A stretch of 51,818 nucleotides of DNA from Ignavibacteriales bacterium (lineage in GTDB: Bacteria > Bacteroidota > Ignavibacteria > Ignavibacteriales > Melioribacteraceae): assembly GCA_020061355.1 (NCBI GenBank), contig JAGUYK010000011.1, positions 1-51,818 on the forward strand, in the 5' to 3' direction. The notes below the pieces were generated by a model, which saw only the letters and a list, made by a program, of their open reading frames with translations, had not been told where the DNA came from and did no database searches. Position numbers and translations under genes: made by a program. Numbering within the stretch: the first letter of the stretch is position 1; each line of letters starts with the position of its first letter. Shown here one piece after another: positions 17,738-26,735 of this stretch.

Positions 17738-19120
17738 ATGAAACATTTTACAAGGGCATTATCCGTTTTAATCCTATTCTCAACTATTAGTTTTCCTCAG
17801 AACGATTTGAAATTCGAATTTGATTATGCAAGGTTTAAGTACGATACCACTTCGGTTTATATGGAGTTTTATTATGATCTTAATCCGCTCAATATGATTG
17901 CTAAACCGATTCCGAACGGGCACATGGTTGAAGCCATTGTTCATGTTGAAATGAAAGATCTGAGCGCAGATACCTTTTACATTAACAAGAATTGGAGGAT
18001 AGAAAGTATTGTAATTGATTCTTTGAACGGATCATACGCAAAAAGTTTGACAGGGGTTTTCGGCTTCGTCATTCCCCAAGGAGAATATTCTTTAATGGTA
18101 AAAGCTTATGATGCTAAAAATTCGGTTTTAGCTAAAACCATTAATGAAAAACTTAAAATCTCACCTTTTCATGAAAATAAATTTTCTGTGAGCGATATCC
18201 AGCTTGCATCGAATATAAAAAAGGATAATGCAGATCCTCTTTCGTTATTTTATAAAAACACACTTGAGGTAATTCCGAATCCTTCTATGGTTTATTCTGA
18301 AAAATCACCCGTAGCATTTTACTATTCCGAGTTATACGATATGATATTGGAGGATCCTAATTCAAGTTTTACATTACAAAAACTACTTTACAACAGTGCC
18401 GGGATGCCGGTTTATAAAAATGAAAAGCAGATTAAACAGGGTGCAAAATCAATTGTAGAATACGGATTGCTTAATCTTGTAAAGTATCCAACGGATTCTT
18501 ATAATCTGGTTTTAAGTCTAATTGAAAATGAATCTAAGCAGGCATTCGTCTCAGCAAAAAGATTTTATTTTTATAATCCGAGTGTTGTGGATTCGAGTTC
18601 AATGAAACGTCTTGATGCAGGTTTAATTGGGAGCGAATTCGCAGTTTTTACGTTGGAAGAATGCGATTTAATGTTCAACCAGTCCAAATATATTGCTATG
18701 CAGAAAGAAATAGATCAGTTCAAAACATTGAATACAGTTGAGGGCAAGCGCGAATTTCTTTTTAACTTCTGGAAGAACCGCGATTCAAATCCGGAAACAC
18801 CTCAAAATGAATTTAAGAATGAATATTTAAGAAGGATTGAATTTGTAAACAGGAACTTTACCATTTCTGTAAGAAAAGGATATCAGACAGAAAGAGGAAG
18901 AGTCTATTTAACTTATGGTGAACCGGATCAGCGCGATTTCTACCCGAGTGAAATTAATAGAAAACCTTATGAGATCTGGTTCTATAACGATATTGAAGGC
19001 GGTGTCAGTTTTATATTCGGTGATGTTACAGGTTTCGGCAACTACGAATTGCTCCACTCAAATAAAAGGGGAGAAGTAAGAGACGATAACTGGGAAATGA
19101 GAATTAGTTCTCAATTTTAG
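17738..19120 (+). CDS. GWxTD domain-containing exported protein
   Basis: 460 residues from the ATG at 17738, chosen over the upstream ATG at 17684 because it has GGGAG before it and starts directly with a signal peptide (KHFTRALSVLILFSTISFPQ). The C-terminal 130 residues match the GWxTD domain, with FLFNFWKNRDSNPETPQNEF, then RIEFVNRNF, then GRVYLTYGEPDQRDFYPS and PYEIWFY. The domain has no established biochemical function. The middle is predicted beta-rich without recognisable motifs. Two bases separate its stop from an LpxL-type acyltransferase, followed by a heptosyltransferase, so an envelope or LPS-related role is a reasonable guess. Confidence 0.75.
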   Translation: MKHFTRALSVLILFSTISFPQNDLKFEFDYARFKYDTTSVYMEFYYDLNPLNMIAKPIPNGHMVEAIVHVEMKDLSADTFYINKNWRIESIVIDSLNGSYAKSLTGVFGFVIPQGEYSLMVKAYDAKNSVLAKTINEKLKISPFHENKFSVSDIQLASNIKKDNADPLSLFYKNTLEVIPNPSMVYSEKSPVAFYYSELYDMILEDPNSSFTLQKLLYNSAGMPVYKNEKQIKQGAKSIVEYGLLNLVKYPTDSYNLVLSLIENESKQAFVSAKRFYFYNPSVVDSSSMKRLDAGLIGSEFAVFTLEECDLMFNQSKYIAMQKEIDQFKTLNTVEGKREFLFNFWKNRDSNPETPQNEFKNEYLRRIEFVNRNFTISVRKGYQTERGRVYLTYGEPDQRDFYPSEINRKPYEIWFYNDIEGGVSFIFGDVTGFGNYELLHSNKRGEVRDDNWEMRISSQF

Positions 19121-19122
19121 AA

Positions 19123-20001
19123 TTGAAAATTGATAAAAATAAAATCGAGTTTTTTCTTTTCAGTACTGTCGCCCGGTTACTTAAAAGAATCGGATTAGAA
19201 AAAACCCGACGTCTGGGCAGACTATTCGGCATCTTCATTTATTATTTTATACCGGTAAGAAGAAGCACTGCAATTTCAAATCTTAGAAGGGCTTTTCCGC
19301 AAAAGCAAAAATCAGAAATCCGTTCTATTGCCAGAAAAAATTATCAGAGTATCACTATTACCTTTTTTGAATTGATGCTAATGCCGCATCTCTCTTTAAA
19401 TGTTATTAAGGATCAGGTGGAATGTGACAGTCTCGATTTAATAAAAGAAAAGATTGAAGAAGGTAAAGGAGTGATTTTATTGACTGCTCACTTCGGGAAT
19501 TGGGAGTTTATAGTTTCTTCAGTGGCTGCAAAAGTTACAGGGAGTTATAATGTTCTTGTTAAACCTCAGCGCAATCCATATATAACCGATTGGCTTGAAA
19601 AGACGCGGCATATTGCCAATACTAAAGTGATCCCTTTAGGTGTTTCGGTAAAGTCGGTTTATAAAGCATTAAATATGGGTGAGGTTGTGCTTATTGCAGG
19701 TGACCAGAGAGGACATAGAGATAGTGTGCGTTTTATGTTTTTTAATCAACCAACGGCATTATATATCGGAGCAGCAGCAATCGCTGACAGAACTAAGTGC
19801 TCTGTTTTAATGAGTATAATTGAAAGACAACCGGATTTAAAATATAAACTTCATATTCGGGAGTTGGATTTTTCAAACTTACCCGATAATTATGACGAAA
19901 GGATTTACGAGTTAACAAAACGTTATGTAAGTTTTCTGGAAATACATGTTGCAAATTCTCCGGAACAGTATTTCTGGATGCATAAACTCTGGAAGTATTA
20001 A
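19123..20001 (+). CDS. lipid A biosynthesis acyltransferase (LpxL/HtrB family)
   Basis: 292 residues, close to family length. The catalytic H-x4-E motif is AHFGNWE with H123 and E128. An N-terminal hydrophobic segment (FGIFIYYFIPV) anchors it to the inner membrane. RRSTAISNLRRAFP and AGDQRGHRDSVRFMFF are further family signatures. It would transfer a secondary acyl chain from acyl-ACP to a lipid A precursor or a related lipid. The start is TTG at 19123, two bases after the GWxTD stop, and the stop overlaps the next ATG by one base, so the genes are translationally linked. Confidence 0.87.
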   Translation: MKIDKNKIEFFLFSTVARLLKRIGLEKTRRLGRLFGIFIYYFIPVRRSTAISNLRRAFPQKQKSEIRSIARKNYQSITITFFELMLMPHLSLNVIKDQVECDSLDLIKEKIEEGKGVILLTAHFGNWEFIVSSVAAKVTGSYNVLVKPQRNPYITDWLEKTRHIANTKVIPLGVSVKSVYKALNMGEVVLIAGDQRGHRDSVRFMFFNQPTALYIGAAAIADRTKCSVLMSIIERQPDLKYKLHIRELDFSNLPDNYDERIYELTKRYVSFLEIHVANSPEQYFWMHKLWKY

Positions 20002-21011
20002 TGGGTACTGAAAAAATTTTAGTTGTCCAGACTGCTTTTCTCGGCGATGCAATTCTTACATTACCAATGATTCAGAAATTAAATGAGTTATATTCTGAAT
20101 CTATCATTGATGTGGTTGCAATTCCGGGTACAAAAGAAGTATTCGAAAATTCACCATTCGTTAATGAAGTCTATGCTTTTGATAAAAGGGGAACGCAAAA
20201 AACTATCTTGCAATTATTAAATTTTGCAAGTCTTCTAAAAAAAAATAATTATACAAAATTATTCTCGCCGCATCGTTCACTAAGAACATCATTATTAGTC
20301 TTATTACTTAATATAAATGAGTCTTTCGGTTTTGATACCTCTTCGTTCAGCTATGTCTATAAAAGAAGAATTAAGTATTACAAAGAGCATCACGAGGTCG
20401 CCAGGAATTTAGAATTAATCGGAGCAGACACTACAGGTGATAATTGGAAGGTTCTTCCAGGGATTAGTATCTCAAACTCAGTTACAGCAAAAGTATCAGA
20501 GCTTATTTACAAAATAGGAAAACCATTAATTGCGATAGCACCGGGTTCAGTTTGGGAAACGAAAAAGTATCCTCAGGAATATTATTCAAAACTGGGTGAG
20601 TACTTTATCAATAAAAAATATAATGTGATTTATGTTGGCGGGGAAAATGATTTTTTATTATGCGATCAATTTCAGGCACCAAACAATTCTATCAATTTAG
20701 CCGGTAAACTATCAGTCACAGAAACGATAGCCTTACTAAAACATTGTTCTCTTTTAATAAGTAACGACAGTGCTCCAACTCATATGGGAATGGCAGCCGA
20801 TATTCCGGTTCTAACTCTCTATTGTTCAACGGTACCCGATTTTGGTTTTTATCCCTACAATAACAAAAGTGCTTACTTATCCTATGACGATCTTGAATGC
20901 AAACCATGCGGAATACATGGCCGAAAAAGTTGCCCTATCAAGACATTCGATTGCGGATTGAATTTACACCCTCAGAAAGTTATTGAGAAAATTGAACAAA
21001 TTCTGAAATAA
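20001..21011 (+). CDS. glycosyltransferase family 9, ADP-heptose:LPS heptosyltransferase-like
   Basis: 336 residues. The N-terminal Rossmann motif is VVQTAFLGDAILTLPMIQKL. The donor-site segments are AIAPGSVWETKKYPQEYY and the C-terminal ISNDSAPTHMGMAADIPVL, the family's NDS-x3-H element. Heptosyltransferases II add ADP-heptose to the LPS inner core on the cytoplasmic face of the inner membrane. The ATG at 20001 overlaps the acyltransferase stop by one base. Assignment to family 9 is firm; the exact acceptor and sugar are inferred. Confidence 0.87.
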   Translation: MGTEKILVVQTAFLGDAILTLPMIQKLNELYSESIIDVVAIPGTKEVFENSPFVNEVYAFDKRGTQKTILQLLNFASLLKKNNYTKLFSPHRSLRTSLLVLLLNINESFGFDTSSFSYVYKRRIKYYKEHHEVARNLELIGADTTGDNWKVLPGISISNSVTAKVSELIYKIGKPLIAIAPGSVWETKKYPQEYYSKLGEYFINKKYNVIYVGGENDFLLCDQFQAPNNSINLAGKLSVTETIALLKHCSLLISNDSAPTHMGMAADIPVLTLYCSTVPDFGFYPYNNKSAYLSYDDLECKPCGIHGRKSCPIKTFDCGLNLHPQKVIEKIEQILK

Positions 21012-21065
21012 CAAGAAAAATAGAGATCAAATTTTTATATTTGAATCCCTTTTCAAGGAATTACT

Positions 21066-21896
21066 ATGAAATGGTTTAAGTGGGATTTTCTTAAGAAAAC
21101 TTCATTCTACATTACTCCTAATTATCCCGATGCTTCTACCAAGAGTTATAAATTCAGTTTAAGAAAATCGGCGGTCTATGTTTTCCTTTATACGCTGGTT
21201 GCATGGTTGGTATTGATTTTCATTCTCGCAGTTACACCTATAAAAGATTTTATTTTTGTTCTTGATAATCAGGAATTGATTGCCCAGAGAGAAAAAATAA
21301 ACGAGTTGCAAACGAAAGTTGAAATGCTGACAAATCAATTACAAACATTTGCCAGTACTAACGAGAGAATGAAATACGCTCTTAAACTTGCGAAGAGTGA
21401 CTCTATAAGCGCTGATAACCCAATTTATGACACGCTTAAAACAAGGATAAATAAGAAATTCCAGATTGAAGGTAATATCCTTCGTGTGTTTTCGGATTTG
21501 TATAATATGTTATTTCAATCGAATCCAAATCAGATATTTATAGAACCGGTAAGCGGAATAGTTATACAAAATTTTAATCCGGAGCTCGGTCATCTTGGAG
21601 TTGATTTTGGTGTCCGAACAGGATCACCGGTTTTTGCCTCTGCAGGAGGGATGGTTGTTTTTTCCGATTATACTTATGAAGATGGTTTCATGATTATGAT
21701 AAATCATGATAATGAATATATAACAGTATACAAACATTGCTTATCATTGCTCAAAAAATCCCGTGAATTTGTCCGCCAGGGTGAACTGATAGCTCTAAGT
21801 GGTAACTCAGGAAAGAACACTACAGGACCGCATCTTCATTTTGAAATATGGCATCGGGGTAAACCGGTCAATCCAGTTGATATAATTATTAAATAA
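21066..21896 (+). CDS. M23 family metallopeptidase (peptidoglycan endopeptidase)
   Basis: 276 residues: a cytoplasmic tail, one transmembrane helix (about 36-58), a coiled coil (about 75-105), and a C-terminal LytM/M23 domain. The zinc ligands are present: H176 and D180 in HLGVDFG, and H258 in HLHFE, with H256 as the adjacent catalytic histidine. It should cut cross-links in peptidoglycan from the periplasmic side of the inner membrane. It directly precedes a bactofilin, the same pairing known from Helicobacter (csd1 with ccmA), where the two control cell curvature. AAGGAA precedes the ATG by 6 bases. Confidence 0.92.
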   Translation: MKWFKWDFLKKTSFYITPNYPDASTKSYKFSLRKSAVYVFLYTLVAWLVLIFILAVTPIKDFIFVLDNQELIAQREKINELQTKVEMLTNQLQTFASTNERMKYALKLAKSDSISADNPIYDTLKTRINKKFQIEGNILRVFSDLYNMLFQSNPNQIFIEPVSGIVIQNFNPELGHLGVDFGVRTGSPVFASAGGMVVFSDYTYEDGFMIMINHDNEYITVYKHCLSLLKKSREFVRQGELIALSGNSGKNTTGPHLHFEIWHRGKPVNPVDIIIK

Positions 21897-21906
21897 GGAG
21901 ATATAA

Positions 21907-22275
21907 ATGGCAGCCAGAAAAGAAACACATACCGAAGATGTAAGTATTATTAGCAACGGTGTTACAATCGAAGGTAATTTGCTAAGTGAAGGGAACGTTC
22001 GTATTGATGGTAAGGTAAATGGTAATGTTTCTGTTAGCGGAAACCTCACTGTGGGTGATTTATCAATTATTAAAGGTGAATTAAAAGCACGTAATATTAC
22101 AATGAGTGGGCATGTTGAAGGAAAAGTTTTTGCAGATGAAAAATTAAGGCTTGAAGCCAAATCGGTTTTAAAAGGTGATCTAATCACCAAAACCTTAATC
22201 ATTGATGAAGGTGCTCTTTTCGACGGGCACAGTAGTATGAATCGAAACCAAACTCCATCCAATTCCGGTGAATGA
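21907..22275 (+). CDS. bactofilin (polymer-forming cytoskeletal protein)
   Basis: 122 residues with the right-handed beta-helix repeat pattern of bactofilins: GVTIEGNLLSEGNVRIDGKVNGNV, shown here as VTIEGNLLSEGNV and RIDGKVNGNV, then SVSGNLTVGDLS, GELKARNITMSGHVEGKV, and VLKGDLITKTLIIDEGALFDG. It polymerises without nucleotide into filaments on the inner membrane and usually positions cell-wall enzymes. AGGAGA precedes the ATG. The M23 peptidase is 10 bases upstream, and the last 8 bases overlap the start of atpZ, tying cell-shape genes to the ATP synthase transcript. Confidence 0.93.
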   Translation: MAARKETHTEDVSIISNGVTIEGNLLSEGNVRIDGKVNGNVSVSGNLTVGDLSIIKGELKARNITMSGHVEGKVFADEKLRLEAKSVLKGDLITKTLIIDEGALFDGHSSMNRNQTPSNSGE

Positions 22276-22531
22276 TAGAATAGATAAAAAAGAATATACT
22301 TCAAAATTTTCTGATAGTTATAGAAAAGTTGGGCCATATCTTGGTTTAGGGACACAATTAGCTGCTACAATAATATTAATGTTCTTTTTTGGGCGGTGGT
22401 TGGATGGTCAATTTAATTCCGAACCATTTTTAATGATAATTGGCTCGCTGTTGGGCGGCTTTGCGGGCATTTACAATTTTATTAAAACAACATTGAATCT
22501 GAATAAAAAAAAGATTGATCAAAAAAAATAA
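22268..22531 (+). CDS. atpZ: AtpZ/AtpI family F0F1-ATPase accessory protein
   Basis: 87 residues starting with GTG at 22268, inside the last codons of the bactofilin gene. Two membrane helices (about 27-45 and 52-70) are joined by a short loop, with the family's GRWLDGQFNSEPF and GSLLGGFAGIYNFIK segments. Proteins of this family precede atpB in many ATP synthase operons and are linked to c-ring assembly or to Mg2+/Ca2+ transport; their exact role differs among organisms. The 3' end overlaps the next reading frame by 17 bases. Confidence 0.8.
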   Translation: MNDRIDKKEYTSKFSDSYRKVGPYLGLGTQLAATIILMFFFGRWLDGQFNSEPFLMIIGSLLGGFAGIYNFIKTTLNLNKKKIDQKK

Positions 22532-22907
22532 ATACCCGATAATAATTTTTTCGTTCTTCCTGCTGATAGTTCTCTTCCTCAATTATTTTCAATTCTTATC
22601 CGATATTCTGGCAATCTCAATCTTATATGCTACCTGTTTAGTAGTTTTAAATTTTGTGTTATTCTTTGCCTTCTGGGAATATTCGCACAATAAATCAAAC
22701 AAGACCTTCCTGATCTTTAACCTTGGCGGAATGGCTTTTCGCATTATAATTACATTAATAGGAGTTTATGTAGTTATAAAATTCTTGAATATTGACAAAT
22801 ATGGCTTTATATTTGCACTCTTCATATGGTATCTATTGTTCATTACATATGAAGTTAATTTATTTAAGAAAAAGGCTGAAAAACCGTTAAAATCCTCAAA
22901 AAACTAA
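22515..22907 (+). CDS. atpI: small membrane protein, probable ATP synthase subunit I
   Basis: 130 residues starting with TTG at 22515 within atpZ. Four hydrophobic helices are visible (IIIFSFFLLIVLFLN, ILAISILYATCLVVLNFVL, FRIIITLIGVYVVIKF, YGFIFALFIWYLLFITYEV), followed by a basic tail. Size, four-helix pattern and position just before atpB fit AtpI, a non-structural subunit that helps assemble the c ring. The sequence itself is poorly conserved, so the name depends mostly on context. Confidence 0.62.
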   Translation: MIKKNKYPIIIFSFFLLIVLFLNYFQFLSDILAISILYATCLVVLNFVLFFAFWEYSHNKSNKTFLIFNLGGMAFRIIITLIGVYVVIKFLNIDKYGFIFALFIWYLLFITYEVNLFKKKAEKPLKSSKN

Positions 22908-22911
22908 TTGA

Positions 22912-23748
22912 ATGTGGACAACTGATTCGACTGTTGTAGCAGATACATTAAAAGCTTCCGGGGCGCAGGATACCGGGTGGATTATGCACCATGTGCTCGA
23001 TGCACGTGAGCTTGATTTTACCCCATTCGGTATTATTCATCTCCCCGAAATTCACCTTTTTGGATTGGATATTTCCATTACCAAACATGTTGTATTTATG
23101 TGGATTGCTGTATTGCTCCTTGTTCTTGCATTTATTGCTGCACGAAAATCATATCGAAAATCACTTATCCCGCGCGGTGTTGCAAATATGCTGGAAGTCC
23201 TTATTGTATTTGTACGTGATGAAATAGCAAAACCAACGATCGGACATGGATTCGAAAAGTTCTTGCCGTATCTTCTAACAATCTTTTTCTTTATCCTGAC
23301 ATGTAATTTCTTAGGATTGGTCCCTTACGGTTCAACAGCAACAAGTAATATCTCTGTAACCGCCACTTTAGCGACTATTTCGTTTCTGGTTATACAAATT
23401 GGCGGAATAATGAAGAATGGTTTCTTTGGATATTTCAAAGGACTGATCCCTCACGGAATACCAATGTGGCTTCTCCCGATTATGTTTGTCGTTGAATTAC
23501 TCGGGCTCTTTACAAAACCATTTGCCTTGGCAATTCGTCTCTTTGCGAACATGACAGCCGGGCATATTGTTATTATGGCATTACTTGGATTGATTATTAT
23601 TTTACGAACATATTTTGTTGTACCGGTTTCAATTGCATTTGCATTATTCATATTCTTATTGGAAATATTGGTAGCACTTATTCAAGCATATATTTTTACA
23701 ATGCTGTCTTCACTCTTTATCGGGATGGCATATCATCAAGAGCATTAA
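22912..23748 (+). CDS. atpB: ATP synthase F0 subunit a
   Basis: 278 residues, polytopic. The essential arginine of the proton channel lies in LAIRLFANMTAGHIV, followed by the last helices with LEILVALIQAYIFTML, both signatures of subunit a. LGLVPYGSTATSNISVT is another conserved segment. It forms the two proton half-channels facing the c ring in the inner membrane. The ATG at 22912 is 4 bases after the upstream stop. The N-terminus of about 50 polar residues before the first helix is longer than in E. coli. Confidence 0.97.
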   Translation: MWTTDSTVVADTLKASGAQDTGWIMHHVLDARELDFTPFGIIHLPEIHLFGLDISITKHVVFMWIAVLLLVLAFIAARKSYRKSLIPRGVANMLEVLIVFVRDEIAKPTIGHGFEKFLPYLLTIFFFILTCNFLGLVPYGSTATSNISVTATLATISFLVIQIGGIMKNGFFGYFKGLIPHGIPMWLLPIMFVVELLGLFTKPFALAIRLFANMTAGHIVIMALLGLIIILRTYFVVPVSIAFALFIFLLEILVALIQAYIFTMLSSLFIGMAYHQEH

Positions 23749-23783
23749 TTATTTAATAACAGTACATAATAGGAGGAAGTTAA

Positions 23784-24002
23784 ATGGAATACGCATATTT
23801 AGCAGCTGGTTTTAGTGCGGCATTAACCGTTATTGGCGGTGCCTTCGGTATCGGTAAATTGGCAAGTGCAGCAATGGAAGCAAGCGGTCGTCAGCCCGAA
23901 GCTGCCGGTGAAATTAGAACATCAATGATTATTGCTGCAGCTCTCATTGAAGGTATTTCTCTTTTTGCATTGGTTATCTGTATTCTTCTTGCTTTAAAGT
24001 AA
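23784..24002 (+). CDS. atpE: ATP synthase F0 subunit c
   Basis: 72 residues, two transmembrane helices joined by the polar loop ASGRQPEAAGEIR, the usual RQP motif of subunit c. The ion-carrying carboxylate is E56 in AAALIEGISLF. The residue after it is glycine, whereas Na+-type rings usually have serine or threonine there, so a proton-driven ring is likely. AGGAGG precedes the ATG, a strong site as expected for the most abundant F0 subunit. Confidence 0.97.
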   Translation: MEYAYLAAGFSAALTVIGGAFGIGKLASAAMEASGRQPEAAGEIRTSMIIAAALIEGISLFALVICILLALK

Positions 24003-24045
24003 AATTTGGTTTTTCTCTTTCAAAAATTTTTAGGAAGACTTTAAA

Positions 24046-24588
24046 ATGATATCAGCTAATTTATTAATGTTAGCTCTTTCCGGCGGCGGAGAAAGCGGCG
24101 GTCCTTTAGACGTTAACCCCGGTGTAATTTTATGGACGGTTGTTACATTTGTCTTTCTACTGCTTATCCTTAAAAAGATTGCATGGAAACCGATTCTTAT
24201 TTCATTGAAGGAAAGAGAAAATTTTATTAAGGAATCTCTTGAAAAAGCAGAAACTGCAAAAAAAGATGCCGAAAAAATGATTGCTGATAATAAGCAGAGC
24301 ATGTTAAAAGCCGAAGAAGAAGCAAAGAAAATTATTGACCAGAGCAGAGAGTTTGCAGAGAAGCTGAAATCTCAAATTCTGGATGAGAGCAAAACACATG
24401 CTAAAAAGATGGTTGAGGACGCGACTAACGAAATAGAAAGAAAAAACGCCGAAGCTTTCAACAAATTGAAAGAACAGGTAGCGGATATCGCAATTCAGTC
24501 TGCAGAAAAAATATTGAGAGAGAATCTTGATAAGGATAAACAAGTGAAATTAGTTAAAAAATATATGGATGACCTTTCTAAAAACTGA
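24046..24588 (+). CDS. atpF: ATP synthase F0 subunit b
   Basis: 180 residues: a short N-terminus, one transmembrane helix ([20 protein letters not shown]), the conserved AWKPI motif, then a long charged coiled coil rich in K, E and A. It is the peripheral stalk that holds F1 still against the rotating c ring. It lies 43 bases after atpE and 2 bases before atpH. Only one b-type gene is present, so the stalk is probably a homodimer. Confidence 0.95.
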   Translation: MISANLLMLALSGGGESGGPLDVNPGVILWTVVTFVFLLLILKKIAWKPILISLKERENFIKESLEKAETAKKDAEKMIADNKQSMLKAEEEAKKIIDQSREFAEKLKSQILDESKTHAKKMVEDATNEIERKNAEAFNKLKEQVADIAIQSAEKILRENLDKDKQVKLVKKYMDDLSKN

Positions 24589-24590
24589 TT

Positions 24591-25148
24591 ATGAGTGTTT
24601 TTAGAATTTCATACCGTTATGCTAATTCTTTTTTTCAGATTGCTGAAGAAAGAAAATCATTAAACAAATTTGCCGATGATGTTGAATTGGTTTTCAATAC
24701 TCTTGCTCATTCAAAAGAATTGAGAGTTGTATTACGGAACCCGGTTATTAAACAGAATGAAAAGAAAAAACTTCTATCAAAAATTTTCGGTTCCAAAATT
24801 CAAAAGGCTACATCCGATTTTTTGGAATTCATTATCGAAAAAAACCGTGAAGATATTCTGACAGAGATAATGAGCGAATTCCTGATCCTTAAGGATCAGA
24901 AAGAAGGAATTGTAAGAACAAGGATTACTTCTTCTGTTGAATTGACTGATTCTATTAAAAAAGAGATTGTTTCAAAACTTGAAAAACGTATAAATAATAG
25001 AGTAAAACCTGAATATTCTGTAGATCATAATTTAATCGGGGGTTTTATCGTAAAAATTCAAGATACTGTTCTAGATGCATCGGTAAAACATCAGCTCGAT
25101 TTATTAAGAAAAAAATTCTCGGAAGAGATCAGCATTTCGAACAATTAG
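24591..25148 (+). CDS. atpH: ATP synthase F1 subunit delta
   Basis: 185 residues with the OSCP/delta pattern: N-terminal ISYRYANSFFQIAEE, helical bundle, ELRVVLRNPVIKQNEKKKLL, and the C-terminal beta segment NLIGGFIVKIQDTVLDASVKHQLDLLRKKF shown here as LIGGFIVKIQDTVLDAS. It connects the top of the F1 head with the b stalk. Two bases separate it from atpF and nine from atpA. Confidence 0.95.
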   Translation: MSVFRISYRYANSFFQIAEERKSLNKFADDVELVFNTLAHSKELRVVLRNPVIKQNEKKKLLSKIFGSKIQKATSDFLEFIIEKNREDILTEIMSEFLILKDQKEGIVRTRITSSVELTDSIKKEIVSKLEKRINNRVKPEYSVDHNLIGGFIVKIQDTVLDASVKHQLDLLRKKFSEEISISNN

Positions 25149-25157
25149 GAAAAAAAT

Positions 25158-26705
25158 ATGGCTGAAATTAGACCTGACGAAGTAACTGCGATACTTAGAA
25201 AACAACTTGCCGGTTTCGATAACGAAGTTGATATTTATGAAGTAGGCACTGTTCTGCAAGTGGGCGATGGAATTGCACGTGTTTACGGCTTATCTAATGT
25301 AATGGCAAGTGAATTGGTGGAATTCCCGAATAATGTAGCAGGTATGGTCCTTAATCTTGAAGAAGATAATGTTGGATGCGTACTATTTGGTGAAACAAGT
25401 TTGATTAAAGAGGGAGACACTGTTAAAAGGACCAAGCGCGTTGCTTCATTCCCGGTGGGTGATAAATTATTAGGCAGAGTTGTTGATCCGCTTGGTGAAC
25501 CGTTAGATGGTAAGGGAACAATTCAGTTTGATAAGTATATGCCGATCGAAAGAAAAGCACTTGGTGTTATTGCACGTCAACCCGTTAAGGAGCCTCTGCA
25601 GACAGGTATTACAGCTATTGATGCAATGATTCCAATCGGACGTGGTCAGCGTGAGTTGATTATCGGTGACCGTCAGACCGGTAAAACTGCCATAGCAATT
25701 GATACGATTATTAATCAAAAATATACTCATACAGAAGAAGCGAAAAAAAATGGGGTGAAACCCGTCTATTGTGTTTATGTTGCAATTGGACAGAAGAATT
25801 CAACAGTTGCACAGGTAGTTGCAAAACTTGAAGAGCAGGGCGCAATGGATTATACAACTATTGTCTCTGCACCGGCTTCATCACCTGCACCTCTTCAGTA
25901 TATTGCACCATATTCCGGTGCGACACTTGGAGAACATTTCCGGGATACAGGAAGGCATTCACTTGTTATCTATGATGATTTATCAAAACAGGCTGTTGCT
26001 TATCGCGAGCTTTCATTATTGTTGAGAAGACCTCCCGGACGCGAAGCTTATCCCGGCGACGTATTTTATCTCCACTCCCGCTTATTAGAACGTGCATCTA
26101 AATTAAACGATGATCTTGGCGGCGGAAGTTTAACTGCACTTCCTATAATCGAAACACAACAGGGCGACGTTTCTGCATATATTCCTACTAACGTTATTTC
26201 AATTACAGACGGACAAATTTATCTTGAACCGAATTTATTCAATGCCGGTGTTCGTCCTGCTATCAACGTTGGTATTTCTGTTTCCCGTGTGGGCGGTAAT
26301 GCACAAATAAAAGGGATGAAAAAAGTTGCCGGTTCACTTAAAATCGATCTTGCTCAATACCGCGAGTTGGAAGCATTTTCAAAATTTGGTTCCGACCTTG
26401 ATAAAGCCACACAAAGAATTCTTGCAAAGGGAGTACGTTTGGTTGAACTCCTTAAACAGGGGCAATACGTTCCGATTCCTGTTGAGAAACAGCTTGTAAG
26501 TGTATTTATCGGGACAAATAATTACTTGGATTCTATTGATGTTAAAGATGTAAAAAGATTTGAAAAAGAATTTCATGAATATGCTGAATTGAAGTACCCT
26601 GCAATTTATGAAAATATAAGGGTAGCAAAAGAATTGAAAGATGATACTGTTCAACTTCTTAAGAAAGCTATTGAAGAGTTTGTTGAAAAACAGAGCAAAG
26701 GATAA
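25158..26705 (+). CDS. atpA: ATP synthase F1 subunit alpha
   Basis: 515 residues. Walker A motif GDRQTGKT at residues 170-177 (K176), the [29 protein letters not shown] region (shown in part as [11 protein letters not shown]), and the signature [14 protein letters not shown] identify the non-catalytic alpha subunit. Three alpha and three beta subunits form the F1 hexamer. The catalytic beta subunit is not encoded next to it. Start ATG at 25158 after a weak GGAAAAA site. Confidence 0.98.
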   Translation: MAEIRPDEVTAILRKQLAGFDNEVDIYEVGTVLQVGDGIARVYGLSNVMASELVEFPNNVAGMVLNLEEDNVGCVLFGETSLIKEGDTVKRTKRVASFPVGDKLLGRVVDPLGEPLDGKGTIQFDKYMPIERKALGVIARQPVKEPLQTGITAIDAMIPIGRGQRELIIGDRQTGKTAIAIDTIINQKYTHTEEAKKNGVKPVYCVYVAIGQKNSTVAQVVAKLEEQGAMDYTTIVSAPASSPAPLQYIAPYSGATLGEHFRDTGRHSLVIYDDLSKQAVAYRELSLLLRRPPGREAYPGDVFYLHSRLLERASKLNDDLGGGSLTALPIIETQQGDVSAYIPTNVISITDGQIYLEPNLFNAGVRPAINVGISVSRVGGNAQIKGMKKVAGSLKIDLAQYRELEAFSKFGSDLDKATQRILAKGVRLVELLKQGQYVPIPVEKQLVSVFIGTNNYLDSIDVKDVKRFEKEFHEYAELKYPAIYENIRVAKELKDDTVQLLKKAIEEFVEKQSKG

Positions 26706-26735
26706 AAATAGACTCGCTAAGAGTTTGAAAATTAT

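Noticed and set aside
21807-22355. 182-codon frame on the minus strand opposite bactofilin and atpZ
   Set aside because: It lies entirely opposite well-recognised genes and has no domain pattern; the frame is a by-product of codon bias on the plus strand.
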